Below are positions 24,049 through 32,617 of a stretch of DNA of 64,000 nt, in pieces. The translations under genes and the position numbers were made by a program. The stretch's first letter is position 1; every line of letters starts with the position of its first letter. The notes under the pieces were generated by a model. The model was not told where the DNA came from, did no database searches, and saw nothing but the letters and a program-made list of their open reading frames with translations. Source of the DNA: Salinibacter grassmerensis (GTDB taxonomy: Bacteria; Bacteroidota; Rhodothermia; Rhodothermales; Salinibacteraceae); assembly GCF_947077765.1 (NCBI RefSeq), contig NZ_CAMTTF010000009.1, positions 1-64,000 of the forward strand, given 5' to 3'.

Positions 24049-25281
24049 TCACTCCGGGGTCGCCGTCCTCCCAAATTCTTGTTTTGGGAACGTGATCGCG
24101 TCGTCGTCGAGGGGACTGAAGGCGATGTGGGTCGGGGCCGGGACATCAGCCGAATGGCCCGTGTAGCTGAGCCGCCCGGTGTCCGTATCGATGCCAAAAA
24201 TTGAAACGGCGTCTGCCCGGCGGTTGGCGACGAGGAGATGCGTTCCCCCCGGGCTGATGGTGAAGGTGCGGGGCCACTGGATGTGCTCTCGCTGTTGCCC
24301 GATCCGCTCAATCCGGCCGGTCTCCTCCTCAATACGATAGACGACGAGGTCGTTGGCGTCCCCTCGGTTTGAGGCGTAGAGAAAATCGCCGGACGGGTGA
24401 ACCTCAAGGTCGGCACTCGCGGCGACCCCGTCGAAAGCGTCGGGCGTCGTCGGCACGGTCTGTTTTGCGCGCATCCGTCCGCGCTCGGCGTTGTAGTCGT
24501 AGACCGTGATGGTCCCACTCAGCTCGCCGATGAGGTACACCGTCTCTCCATCCGGATGGAACGCAAGGTGTCGCGGCCCGGTCCCCGGCGGGGTCGACAC
24601 AACGCGAACCGCTGCCGTATCGAGCCGGCCCTGCTCGGCGTCGAACGGGTAGATGCGCACCTCGTCGGTTCCGAGATTGGCCGCCAGGGCGTGCTGGTTC
24701 TGCGGGTCCATCCGGAAGTAGTGAGCGTGGGATCGCTTTTGCCGCTCGGGGTCCGCCCCGGCCCCCTCGTGCTGCACGACTTGTGTCGCCGGCCCGAGCC
24801 CCCCGCCGTCCCGCACCGGAAAGACCGCCACGTTGCCCCCCACGTAGTTTGCGGTCAGCGCCCACTGGCCCGTCGCGTCCACACTGATGTAACACGGGGC
24901 CCCGCCCTCCGCGGGCGCGGCATTGAGGGGCCGCAACTGGCCGGACGGGCGGCTCACGCCAAACGCGTGGACCCGGGCGGAGTCGGTTGTCTCGCGGACG
25001 CTGTAGAGGGACGTTCCGTCCGGCCCGAACGCCAGGAACGTCGGATTGAGAAGGGGCGTGGCCTCCTGCAGTTGTCGTAGCTCGCCGGACGTGGAGTCGA
25101 ACGCGAACGGATAGATGCCCTCAGACGGATTTCCAGATCCCGTCCCCACGTAGACAAGGGCCGCTTCGGAGCTGTCGCCCTCAGACTGACAGCCCCCCAC
25201 GACGAGGAAAAACAGAGCCCCGGTAAGCAGTAGGATGGCAACTCCGGGTCGGCACTGTGTCCAGGTAGACAAACGATCCAT
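24049..25281 (-). CDS. Lactonase-family beta-propeller lipoprotein
   Basis: The 410-residue protein belongs to the 6-phosphogluconolactonase/YbhE-type seven-bladed beta-propeller family (PF10282). It has an N-terminal signal with a lipobox around LVVGGC (Cys31), so it is a lipoprotein. Repeated blade motifs are visible, for example GPRHLAFHPDGETVYLIGELSGT, WPRTFTISPGGTHLLVANR and DLEVHPSGDFLYASNR. Export makes a direct role in the pentose phosphate pathway unlikely; the substrate is unknown. The start at 25281 is the first ATG of the signal peptide. It converges on the ExbD gene 8 bases away. Confidence 0.87.
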   Translation of the reverse strand: MDRLSTWTQCRPGVAILLLTGALFFLVVGGCQSEGDSSEAALVYVGTGSGNPSEGIYPFAFDSTSGELRQLQEATPLLNPTFLAFGPDGTSLYSVRETTDSARVHAFGVSRPSGQLRPLNAAPAEGGAPCYISVDATGQWALTANYVGGNVAVFPVRDGGGLGPATQVVQHEGAGADPERQKRSHAHYFRMDPQNQHALAANLGTDEVRIYPFDAEQGRLDTAAVRVVSTPPGTGPRHLAFHPDGETVYLIGELSGTITVYDYNAERGRMRAKQTVPTTPDAFDGVAASADLEVHPSGDFLYASNRGDANDLVVYRIEEETGRIERIGQQREHIQWPRTFTISPGGTHLLVANRRADAVSIFGIDTDTGRLSYTGHSADVPAPTHIAFSPLDDDAITFPKQEFGRTATPE

Positions 25282-25416
25282 GCGCAGAGAAAATGGGGCC
25301 AGAGAGTGGAACGGACATAGGATAGGCACTCTCGCCCAGCATTTCAGCGGCCGGTCTGAGAGCGGGCTGGGCAGGAGACTTCTTCACTCGATCTACCGGA
25401 CCTCCTTCCGGAGCCC

Positions 25417-26967
25417 TCATCCGTTCCACCAGTCGCGGTCCAGGGAGCGATACTGGATCGCCTCCGAGACGTGTTCGGGGCAGATGCGAGGCGACCGCTC
25501 CAGGTCGGCCACCGTGCGCGCCACCTTCAGAATCCGGGTGTATCCGCGGGCACTGAGGCCGAGCCGGTCGGAAGCAGTGCGGAGCAGATTGGTCCCCGCC
25601 TCGTCCAGCTCACAGTGCTCCTGGACCCGCTGCGCGTCCATCTGTGCGTTGCTGTACACCCCCGGCGCCTCGCCGAAGCGCCCCGACTGCTGCGCGCGGG
25701 CCTGCACCACCCGCTCCCGAACCGCACTTGAAGACTCTCCGGTGCGTTCGGCACTCATCTCGTCGAAGTCAACCGGGGCGACCTCCACGTGCAGGTCGAT
25801 CCGGTCCATCAGAGGCCCGCTAATTTTGCCGAGGTAGCGCTGCACCTGGGCGGGCGTGCAGACACACTCCTGGTTCGGATCGTTGAGGTGCCCGCACGGG
25901 CACGGGTTCATCGAGGCAATGAGCATAAAGCGGGCCGGGTAGGTGACGGTCGTCTCCGCCCGGCTGATCGTGATGCGCCCCTCCTCCATCGGCTGACGGA
26001 GCACCTCCAGGACCCGCCGCTGAAACTCGGGCAGCTCGTCGAGGAAGAGGACACCATTGTGGGCCAGAGAGATCTCGCCGGGGTTCGGGTGGGCCCCGCC
26101 CCCGCACAGCCCCGCGTCGGAGATGGTGTGGTGCGGGGCCCGAAACGGACGCGTGGCTAGAATGCCATGGTCGGACGTCAACTCGCCGCTGACGGAGTGA
26201 ATCTTGGTGGTTTCGAGCGCCTCGTCCGTGCTGAGGGGCGGCAGGATGGTGGGCATGCGGCGGGCGAGCATGGTCTTGCCCGAGCCGGGCGGGCCTACCA
26301 TGAGTGCGTTGTGTCCCCCGGCGGCCGCCACTTCTAGGGCTCGCTTCACGTTCTCTTGCCCTCGCACATCGCTCAGATCACGCCGGTACTGACGCGCCTG
26401 ATCGAAGATGGTGTCCAGGTCGTTCGTGTAGGGCGTCGGCGCCGCAGGGCCCTCCGGGTCCTGCAGGATCTCGAACGCATCGCCCACCGTCTCCACCGGG
26501 TAGACCTTGAGGTCGTCCACCACGGCGGCCTCCGCGGCATTCTCGGCGGGCACGAGCACGCCCTCGTACCCTTCCGCCCGCGCCTTCATCGCCATGGGCA
26601 GCACGCCGTTGACGGGCCGCACGGTGCCGTCCAGGGCCAGCTCGCCCGTGAGCCAGTAGCGGTCCAGCACATCCCCGGCGACCGTGGTGCCGCTGGCGGC
26701 CACCCAGCCCACCGCCATCGGCAGGTCGAACGCCGCGCTTTCCTTTGGCACGTCCGCCGGCGCGAGGTTGATGGTGATGCGCCCCCACTCAACAGGAATG
26801 TCGTTGTTTTCGAGGGCAGCCCGCACCCGGTCGAAGCTCTCCCGCACCGCCGCCCGCGGCAGCCCCACGACCGAGAGGCCCCGCATGCCGGAGGCGACGT
26901 TCGTTTCGAGTTCAACCGGCAGGGCCTCAACGCCGTGCGTGGTGCTGCTCCAAACCTGGCTCAACAT
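25417..26967 (-). CDS. comM: ComM/YifB family Mg-chelatase-like AAA+ ATPase
   Basis: ComM-type helicases extend branch migration of incoming single strands during natural transformation. The 516-residue protein has the N-terminal Lon-protease-like domain (AFDLPMAVG, GELALDGTVRPVNGVL), a Walker A GPPGSGKT at 225-232, a Walker B LFLDELPEF and the family zinc-like Cys cluster (NPCPCGHL to CVCTPAQ). The C-terminal Mg-chelatase domain is complete (LSARGYTRILKVARTVADL). The ATG at 26967 begins with the family N-terminus (MLSQVWSSTTHGVEA). Its presence fits competence, which is relevant to the foreign segment elsewhere in this window. Confidence 0.96.
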   Translation of the reverse strand: MLSQVWSSTTHGVEALPVELETNVASGMRGLSVVGLPRAAVRESFDRVRAALENNDIPVEWGRITINLAPADVPKESAAFDLPMAVGWVAASGTTVAGDVLDRYWLTGELALDGTVRPVNGVLPMAMKARAEGYEGVLVPAENAAEAAVVDDLKVYPVETVGDAFEILQDPEGPAAPTPYTNDLDTIFDQARQYRRDLSDVRGQENVKRALEVAAAGGHNALMVGPPGSGKTMLARRMPTILPPLSTDEALETTKIHSVSGELTSDHGILATRPFRAPHHTISDAGLCGGGAHPNPGEISLAHNGVLFLDELPEFQRRVLEVLRQPMEEGRITISRAETTVTYPARFMLIASMNPCPCGHLNDPNQECVCTPAQVQRYLGKISGPLMDRIDLHVEVAPVDFDEMSAERTGESSSAVRERVVQARAQQSGRFGEAPGVYSNAQMDAQRVQEHCELDEAGTNLLRTASDRLGLSARGYTRILKVARTVADLERSPRICPEHVSEAIQYRSLDRDWWNG

Positions 26968-27676
26968 GAGACGCCGGGGGCATCGGTTCGGGGACGGAGG
27001 GCAGGATCCACAGACACATCTGCTCCGCGGGGCATAACGTTCGGCCCACTGCTCGCGCCTTTGCAGTTCGACTCCACCGTCAAGTGGGGCCCTCGGGATC
27101 CGGTTCCCTCCGGGTCGATGTCCCCTCGGCCTCATTCGTGACCTCTCCCCTACCACGCCTCCAAATCCATCTCGCCCCGGAGACGCGAATCGTATCTCAT
27201 AACTTCGCGATGGGCGCCTGGACGCCCAATTCTACTGTACAGGTCGGGCCCGGTCAGGTGCATATAGGACCCTTCTGGAGACACCGCCCGATTCGCTCCG
27301 GACCGAATGGGACTTGTCCGGAGAAAACCGAATTACGGTTAGACATGAGCGCCCGTCTGGGCTCTTCCTCAAATAATGACTGAGGCGGGCGCCCGGCTCT
27401 CCTCAAGACTACATGGCAGCGGCGGGTCGATGGCATCTCTCTACCGAGATGCGCGCCGCTAGGATGCCGCGGGGCGACCTGGGGTCGACGCTTCCGCGGG
27501 CGGTACAGGAGAGGGGTCGCTTCTCTGCCGATAGACCGGAGGCGCTACGGCACGAGGCGCATCGCCGCGCCCCGTGCCGGCGTCCTCGGAGGGAGAGAAA
27601 GACAGTCGCAAGAGAACGCCCCCGGAGAGAATTGGATTTTCGAAGCGGGCCCGTCCACGGGCCCATGGGCTCGGAC
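26968..27676. other. 709-base intergenic region with hairpins and a direct repeat, no gene
   Basis: No reading frame here looks real. By eye I find TGGGCG/CGCCCA (27211-27228, 6-base loop) and a perfect 8-base inverted repeat CTCCGGAC/GTCCGGAG (27296-27303 with 27316-27323). There is also an imperfect direct repeat: GCGCCCGGCTCTCCTCAA at 27389-27406, with a copy at 27349-27372 carrying two small insertions. GC is mixed. A small RNA or a decayed repeat is possible. Confidence 0.45.
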
Positions 27677-28234
27677 CTAGGTCACGATCATGGTGCCCTG
27701 CATGGTAGCCCAGTGTCCCGGATACGTGCACACGTAGCCGTACTCTCCCGTCTCCGACGGGGTCGTGAACGTTACCGATACCGTCTCGCCCGGCTTCGAG
27801 ATGTCCGTGGCCGCCAGTACTGCCGAGTGGTCGGGCACGTACTCGTTCGACGCTCCGGCCTGCACACCCGCCTGACCAACTTCCTTAAAGGTGCCCTGCG
27901 CCGGGGGCTCGTTCATCACGAGCACGTTGTGCTGCATGGACGGGCTCGAAGCGGTATTCTCAAACACCAGTTCAATCTCCGTGTCCGCCGGCACCTCGAA
28001 CTCCGTCTCCTTGTACTTCATCTGGTTGCCCTGCGGGTGGATCGTCACCGTCTGCGCGCCGCCCCCGCTCGACTGCCCGGACGCCTGGCTCGCGGATCCG
28101 GAAGAGGAGCTTCCTTCTTCTCCACTACCGCCTCCACAAGCCGACACCAACGACCCGGCGCCCAGCCCCGCAATGCCGACCACGCTCAGGCGCTGTAAAA
28201 AGTCGCGTCGCGAAACATCCTGTTCGTTCGCCAT
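27677..28234 (-). CDS. Azurin/plastocyanin-like blue copper lipoprotein, Tat-exported
   Basis: The 185-residue protein carries a twin-arginine signal (SRRDFLQRL at 8-16) followed by a lipobox (LVSAC, Cys33), a Gly/Ser linker, and an azurin-type cupredoxin domain from about residue 61. Type 1 copper ligands are in place: His102 (MQHNVLV), Cys169, His174 and Met178 in the VCTYPGHWATMQG motif. It is likely a periplasmic electron carrier or copper carrier on the outer face of the inner membrane. It lies in the copper region but is separated from the ATPases by the DUF3047 gene. Confidence 0.93.
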   Translation of the reverse strand: MANEQDVSRRDFLQRLSVVGIAGLGAGSLVSACGGGSGEEGSSSSGSASQASGQSSGGGAQTVTIHPQGNQMKYKETEFEVPADTEIELVFENTASSPSMQHNVLVMNEPPAQGTFKEVGQAGVQAGASNEYVPDHSAVLAATDISKPGETVSVTFTTPSETGEYGYVCTYPGHWATMQGTMIVT

Positions 28235-28621
28235 AGTGATGCAAAAAGCTTAGTCTAGAATTTAGTCGAAGGTTGACAAGTCTCTACGGGTTGAAAGCCC
28301 GTCGCAGTCACGGGGTCCTACCCGTGATTAAGACACCGCGAAAAGTAGTTTACTCGACCACGAAGACCGATTAAGACCAGACAGGCTTTTGGCCTTTTTC
28401 TTCGCGACAGTAATGCAAATTGGTAGATCAAACCACTATACATGCGAGGGTACGGAGGTGAGAAACAAGGATTCAACGTCTCCACGGTCTTTGTTCAACA
28501 CTTCTCACTTTTTGCGGAAGCGCACGGCCCCCCAGCCAGATTAACATTGCGTGGGGACATCATCCCCATCCGAACGCCCCCCCCTGTAGCCCCGAGTCTC
28601 GCCCCTATTCCTGTGAGGTTG
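28235..28621. other. Divergent spacer between the azurin-like gene and the DUF3047 gene
   Basis: This 387-base spacer has no convincing gene. It is AT-richer than its surroundings and must hold promoters for both flanking genes. A perfect 7-base inverted repeat lies at 28308-28327. Two in-frame ATGs between 28442 and 28621 are not used in my annotation because the translated text is not protein-like. Confidence 0.5.
28308..28327. promoter_or_regulatory. Inverted repeat, possible operator
   Basis: TCACGGG (28308-28314) and CCCGTGA (28321-28327) form a perfect 7-base inverted repeat with a 6-base spacer, 74 bases upstream of the azurin-like start. A transcription-factor site or a hairpin are both possible. 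No T run follows, so a terminator is unlikely. Confidence 0.35.
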
Positions 28622-29434
28622 ATGACTTCAGTCGCACGCTTACCGGTTGTCTGGTCGCTTCCCCTCTTCGTGATCAGCACTCTGGTCGGCCTCACCGCCT
28701 ACGCCCACCACCAGCCGAAGTACGTGGGGCGCTTTTCGGGCGCCGAGGCCGACTCCAATGGGCATCCGTCCGGGTGGCGAGCCGTCCGCTTCGGGGACGC
28801 AGAGACGGACACCCAATACCGGCTCGTTGAGCGACCGATCGAGGACGAATCCACCACCGTCGTTCGTGCCGTCAGCGACGGCGGGGCCGGGGGGCTGGGC
28901 CGCACGGTGCGCCTCGACCCGCAACAGCATCCGGTGTTGTCCTGGCGATGGAAGGTCACCAACGTGCTCGATAAGGGCGACGCCCGAACAAAAGACGGGG
29001 ATGACTATCCGGCCCGGCTCTACGTTACCTTCGACTACGACCCGAGCAACTTTGGGCTGGTCGATCGCGCCAAGTACGAAACCCTGCAGGCCCTCGGGTA
29101 CGACCAGATTCCGACCCGGGCACTGAACTACGTCTGGGCAAGCCGGGTCGACCAGGACACCATTCTCCCAAATGCGTTCACGGACTGGGTGCAGATGATT
29201 CCTGTGGAGAGCGGCTCGACGAAGGTAGGGACGTGGCTTCGCGAGCGGCGGAACGTCCGTGCGGACTACCGCCGGGCGTTCGGGGAGCCCCCACCGCCCA
29301 TCGACGGCGTCGCCATCATGACCGACACCGATAACACCGGCGAGGAGGCCACTGCCTACTACGGAGACATCGTTGCCCGGCGCCCCCCCTCGATCCAGGA
29401 GTCGGACCTCGACTGGTCGGACCTGACCAACTGA
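28622..29434 (+). CDS. DUF3047 family exported protein
   Basis: The 270-residue protein has an N-terminal membrane or signal segment (VVWSLPLFVISTLVGLTAYA). A DUF3047 domain follows: VLSWRWKVTNVLDKGDARTK, DDYPARLYVTFDYDP, then the conserved RALNYVW, and ADYRRAFGEPPPPIDGVAIMTDTDNTGE at the C-terminus. The role of this family is not established; the all-beta text suggests a binding domain. The start at 28622 is the ATG before the membrane segment. It converges on the CopB-type ATPase. Confidence 0.85.
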   Translation: MTSVARLPVVWSLPLFVISTLVGLTAYAHHQPKYVGRFSGAEADSNGHPSGWRAVRFGDAETDTQYRLVERPIEDESTTVVRAVSDGGAGGLGRTVRLDPQQHPVLSWRWKVTNVLDKGDARTKDGDDYPARLYVTFDYDPSNFGLVDRAKYETLQALGYDQIPTRALNYVWASRVDQDTILPNAFTDWVQMIPVESGSTKVGTWLRERRNVRADYRRAFGEPPPPIDGVAIMTDTDNTGEEATAYYGDIVARRPPSIQESDLDWSDLTN

Positions 29435-29530
29435 GGCCGCACACCTGGACCGATTGACCCGCCAGCTCTTGAAGGGAGGCTTCCGGATTGGACGGGCCGG
29501 GACGGAGTACGCCCCCTGTCCAGCGGCCGC

Positions 29531-31582
29531 TCAGTCGAGCGAAAGGAAACGGGCATTGACGGCGACAATCACGGTGCTCAGGCTCATCAGGACGGCACCG
29601 ACGGCCGGGCTCAGCAGAATGCCCGCAGTGGCGAGGACGCCCGCCGCCAGCGGAATGGCAATCACGTTGTAGCCGGTGGCCCACCACAGATTCTGCACCA
29701 TTTTGCGGTACGTAGCCCGTGCCAGACGGACGATGCCCACCGCGTCTCGCGGGTCACTCTCCACGAGCACAATGTCGGCGGTCTCGACCGCCACGTCCGT
29801 GCCCGCCCCGATCGCGATGCCCACGTCGGCGGTGGCGAGGGCCGGGGCGTCGTTCACCCCGTCGCCCGTCATGGCCACGAGGCGTCCCTCCGCCTGTAGC
29901 TCTTCGATCACGTCGCTCTTCTCGTCGGGCAGCACCTCCGCGATCACGCGGTCGACCCCCACCTCTTGGGCCACCCAGTCCGCAACACGCTTGCTGTCAC
30001 CTGTGAGCATGACCGCGTCGATCCCGAGGGCGTGGAGGGACCGGATCGCCTCCCGCGACTCCTCACGGAGCACGTCGGCCAGGGCCAGTGCGCCCAGCGC
30101 GGTGCCGTCCCGCACGACGTACACGACCGTCTTCCCCTGACGCTGGAGCGACTCGGCATCGTGGGCAGGCAGCCCCCCCTCGTCCCGGGCCGCCTCCGGG
30201 CTCAGCACCCGTACCTCAGTGCCGTCCACCGTGGCGCGGACGCCGCGTCCCGTCAGGGCCTCGAAGTGACTCGCCTCCGGCCTGTCCAGGGCCCGATCCT
30301 CGGCGGCGCGGAGGATGCCGGCCGCGATGGGGTGCTCGCTGTCCTGCTCTGCGGCGGCCGCGGTGCGAAGCACGTCCTCCTCCCCCTCCGCGGCAAACAC
30401 GAGCACGTCCGTCACGCCGAAGCGGCCCTCCGTGAGTGTGCCCGTCTTGTCGAAGACGACCGTGTCGAGATTCCGCGCCAGCTCGAACGCGCCCCGATCG
30501 CGGATGAGGAGGCCACGCTGGGCCCCAAGCCCGGTGCTGACGGAGACCACGAGCGGAATCGCTAGGCCGAGGGCGTGGGGGCACGTAATCACCATCACCG
30601 TCACCGCCCGCTCCAGGCTGAAGACGAAAGTCTCGCCGAGCCCGACGTACCACGTTCCAAACGTAAGTGCCCCCGCGGTGAGCGCAATCAGCGTAAGCCA
30701 GTAGGCCGCCCGGTCGGCCAGGTTTTGGGTACGACTCTGGGACGCCTGCGCCTCCCGGACGAGGCCAATCACCTGGTTGAGATAGCTCGACTCGCCGGTC
30801 TTCTCCACCGACACCACGAGCGCGCCTGTGCCATTGACGGCGCCGGCGATTACCTCGTCTCCTTCGGCCTTCTCAACGGGGACACTCTCGCCGGTGAGCA
30901 TGCTTTCGTTGACACTCGACGACCCGCTCACCACGGTGCCGTCGGCCGGGATGTTCTCACCGGGCTTGACGCGCACTCGGTCGTCCGGCGTCAGGTCCCG
31001 GATGGGCACCTCTTCGGTGTCGCCCTCGTCGGTCACGCGGTGGGCCGTGCTCGGCATCAGGCGGGCCAGCTTTTCGAGCGCACGGCTCGCCCCCATGACC
31101 GATCGCATCTCGACCCAGTGCCCCACCAGCATGAGGTCGATGAGCGTGGCGGTCTCCCAGAAAAACATCTGGCCGGGCACCCCCAAGGCCACGGCGGCGC
31201 TGTAGGCGTATGCCACGGTCACCGCAAAGGCCACGAGTGTCATCATTCCGGGCGTCCGTTCTCGCAGCTCGTCGACGAGCCCGGTCAGGAAGGGCCACCC
31301 TCCGTAGCCGTATACGAATGTGGAGAGGGCCAGTAGCGCCATCGTGTCCCCCGGGAAGCCCAGGGTGTTCTCCCAACCCAGCCACCGCTGAATCATGGGA
31401 CTGAGCGCGAGAATGGGGAGCGTCGCCACCAGACTTACGAAGAACCGGCGGCGGAAGTCCGCGACCATCGCCGCGTGGTGGTCGGGCCCGTCCTCCTGCC
31501 CGTCCGGGGCACGCTGCCCGTTGGGGTTGGTCGGGGACGCGGCACTGTCGGCTTCGGCGGAGCGAGTGCGATCCTGGGCCAT
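29531..31582 (-). CDS. copB: Heavy-metal P1B-type ATPase with CPH motif (CopB-like)
   Basis: This 683-residue inner-membrane pump couples ATP hydrolysis to metal export. It has a short His-containing N-terminus (DHHAAM) but no heavy-metal-associated domain. The membrane motif is Cys-Pro-His (334-336), characteristic of the CopB (P1B-3) group, often linked to Cu(II) or Ag. The phosphorylation site DKTGT is at 378-382. The actuator TGES and the hinge [11 protein letters not shown] are present. It is the last leftward gene of the copper region, 371 bases from the cupredoxin gene. Confidence 0.95.
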   Translation of the reverse strand: MAQDRTRSAEADSAASPTNPNGQRAPDGQEDGPDHHAAMVADFRRRFFVSLVATLPILALSPMIQRWLGWENTLGFPGDTMALLALSTFVYGYGGWPFLTGLVDELRERTPGMMTLVAFAVTVAYAYSAAVALGVPGQMFFWETATLIDLMLVGHWVEMRSVMGASRALEKLARLMPSTAHRVTDEGDTEEVPIRDLTPDDRVRVKPGENIPADGTVVSGSSSVNESMLTGESVPVEKAEGDEVIAGAVNGTGALVVSVEKTGESSYLNQVIGLVREAQASQSRTQNLADRAAYWLTLIALTAGALTFGTWYVGLGETFVFSLERAVTVMVITCPHALGLAIPLVVSVSTGLGAQRGLLIRDRGAFELARNLDTVVFDKTGTLTEGRFGVTDVLVFAAEGEEDVLRTAAAAEQDSEHPIAAGILRAAEDRALDRPEASHFEALTGRGVRATVDGTEVRVLSPEAARDEGGLPAHDAESLQRQGKTVVYVVRDGTALGALALADVLREESREAIRSLHALGIDAVMLTGDSKRVADWVAQEVGVDRVIAEVLPDEKSDVIEELQAEGRLVAMTGDGVNDAPALATADVGIAIGAGTDVAVETADIVLVESDPRDAVGIVRLARATYRKMVQNLWWATGYNVIAIPLAAGVLATAGILLSPAVGAVLMSLSTVIVAVNARFLSLD

Positions 31583-31953
31583 GGCGGGGTCGGAGAAAAA
31601 AGTACGTCAACGAAGACAACGGCGGTTCCTTAGGGGCGGGCGACGGTTCCCCCCTCGAAGGAACAGAGCCACAGCGGATCGATCAGGGACGTCGAGGGCA
31701 ACCTGCTCCCGAATCGTCTTCACGGCCGGAACGACGTGGCTCGTCTCGTGCGCCGGGTCGGCATGCCGGAGCGTCCTGCCCGCTCACTCGCTCCACACCC
31801 CGACGTGGGCGGGACGCCTCCCGTCACGAAAGGCATCGTGCCCCGGAGATAGAATGATGACAATGGGCGATGGCCTCAGGCGGATTGTCTGCGTGCCTCT
31901 CCATGACGGCTCGCTCAAGCCCGCCAGTCGTAGACGTCTCCTCTCCGAAGATG
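31583..31953. other. Spacer between CopB and cupredoxin genes, possible gene remnant
   Basis: No full gene is present. On the minus strand 31607-31783 contains a short protein-like stretch (HADPAHETSHVVPAVKTIRE, then QVALDVPDRSAVALFL) without a start codon and followed by unlikely text. It may be the remnant of a lost gene of the copper region. Nothing else structured was seen. Confidence 0.3.
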
Positions 31954-32535
31954 CTACTCGTCGTCCGGGGTCGTGACCCGCAGGGTGCCCTCCATGCCCA
32001 TCTCGTAGTGCTTCTGCCCGCCCGTCGTCTCGAAGCACGCAATGGTGTAGGTGCCCGCCTTGGAGGCCGGTAGGGTGAACGTCATGGACCCACTCCCGCC
32101 CGGCGGCAGCTCGAATTCATTCTCGTGGCGATCGCCCTCTTCCTCCTCGTGGTCTCCTCCCTCATCGTGGCTCCCCTCCTCATCGGCGTGGCCGCCGGGC
32201 CGCTTGTTCTTCTCGATCGAGACGCCCTCAAAAAGGTTTTGCTCAAACCCCTCCTTGTCGCTGGCCACCGAGGCCCCCACCACGAAATAGTGCTCCACGG
32301 TGCCGTCGTTGGCAAACTGCAGCGTGACCGGTTCTCCCGCCGGGACAGTGAGCGTGGACGGATCGTAGGCGTGATCCGTCATCGTGACCTCAATTGTATC
32401 GGCGGAGGGAGAGGCACCTCGAAACGAGCGGTCGGTCGGGGCGGCCTCGCCACCACGGGCAATGAGCCCGAGGGCGAAGACAGCGATGAGCCAGGCGGCC
32501 GAGGATTCCCAACGGAAGAGCCAGAAGAACGTCAT
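31954..32535 (-). CDS. Cupredoxin-like protein with a His/Glu-rich insertion
   Basis: The 193-residue protein has an N-terminal signal or anchor (WLFRWESSAAWLIAVFALGLIA) and a plastocyanin-like domain. Candidate copper ligands are His82 (VEHYFVV), Cys167 (IACFET), His176 (QKHYEMGM) and Met179 or Met181. Between strands lies an unusual insertion at residues 111-145, made of His, Glu, Asp and Gly (HADEEGSHDEGGDHEEEE and more), which looks like a metal-sequestering loop. It is 82 bases downstream of the CopA-type ATPase and probably in its operon. A periplasmic copper chaperone or buffer role is inferred. I chose the ATG at 32535; a TTG at 32616 is unlikely. Confidence 0.85.
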   Translation of the reverse strand: MTFFWLFRWESSAAWLIAVFALGLIARGGEAAPTDRSFRGASPSADTIEVTMTDHAYDPSTLTVPAGEPVTLQFANDGTVEHYFVVGASVASDKEGFEQNLFEGVSIEKNKRPGGHADEEGSHDEGGDHEEEEGDRHENEFELPPGGSGSMTFTLPASKAGTYTIACFETTGGQKHYEMGMEGTLRVTTPDDE

Positions 32536-32617
32536 GAGGAGGATGGATGCGGATAATGAACGGATGGACGCGTGGCGATGGGGTATGGAATGCCGATGGG
32601 CTGGATCCACCGCCAAC

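Noticed and set aside
27084-27383. 99-codon frame in the intergenic region before the azurin-like gene
   Set aside because: The translation has no protein-like pattern and no neighbours of its kind.
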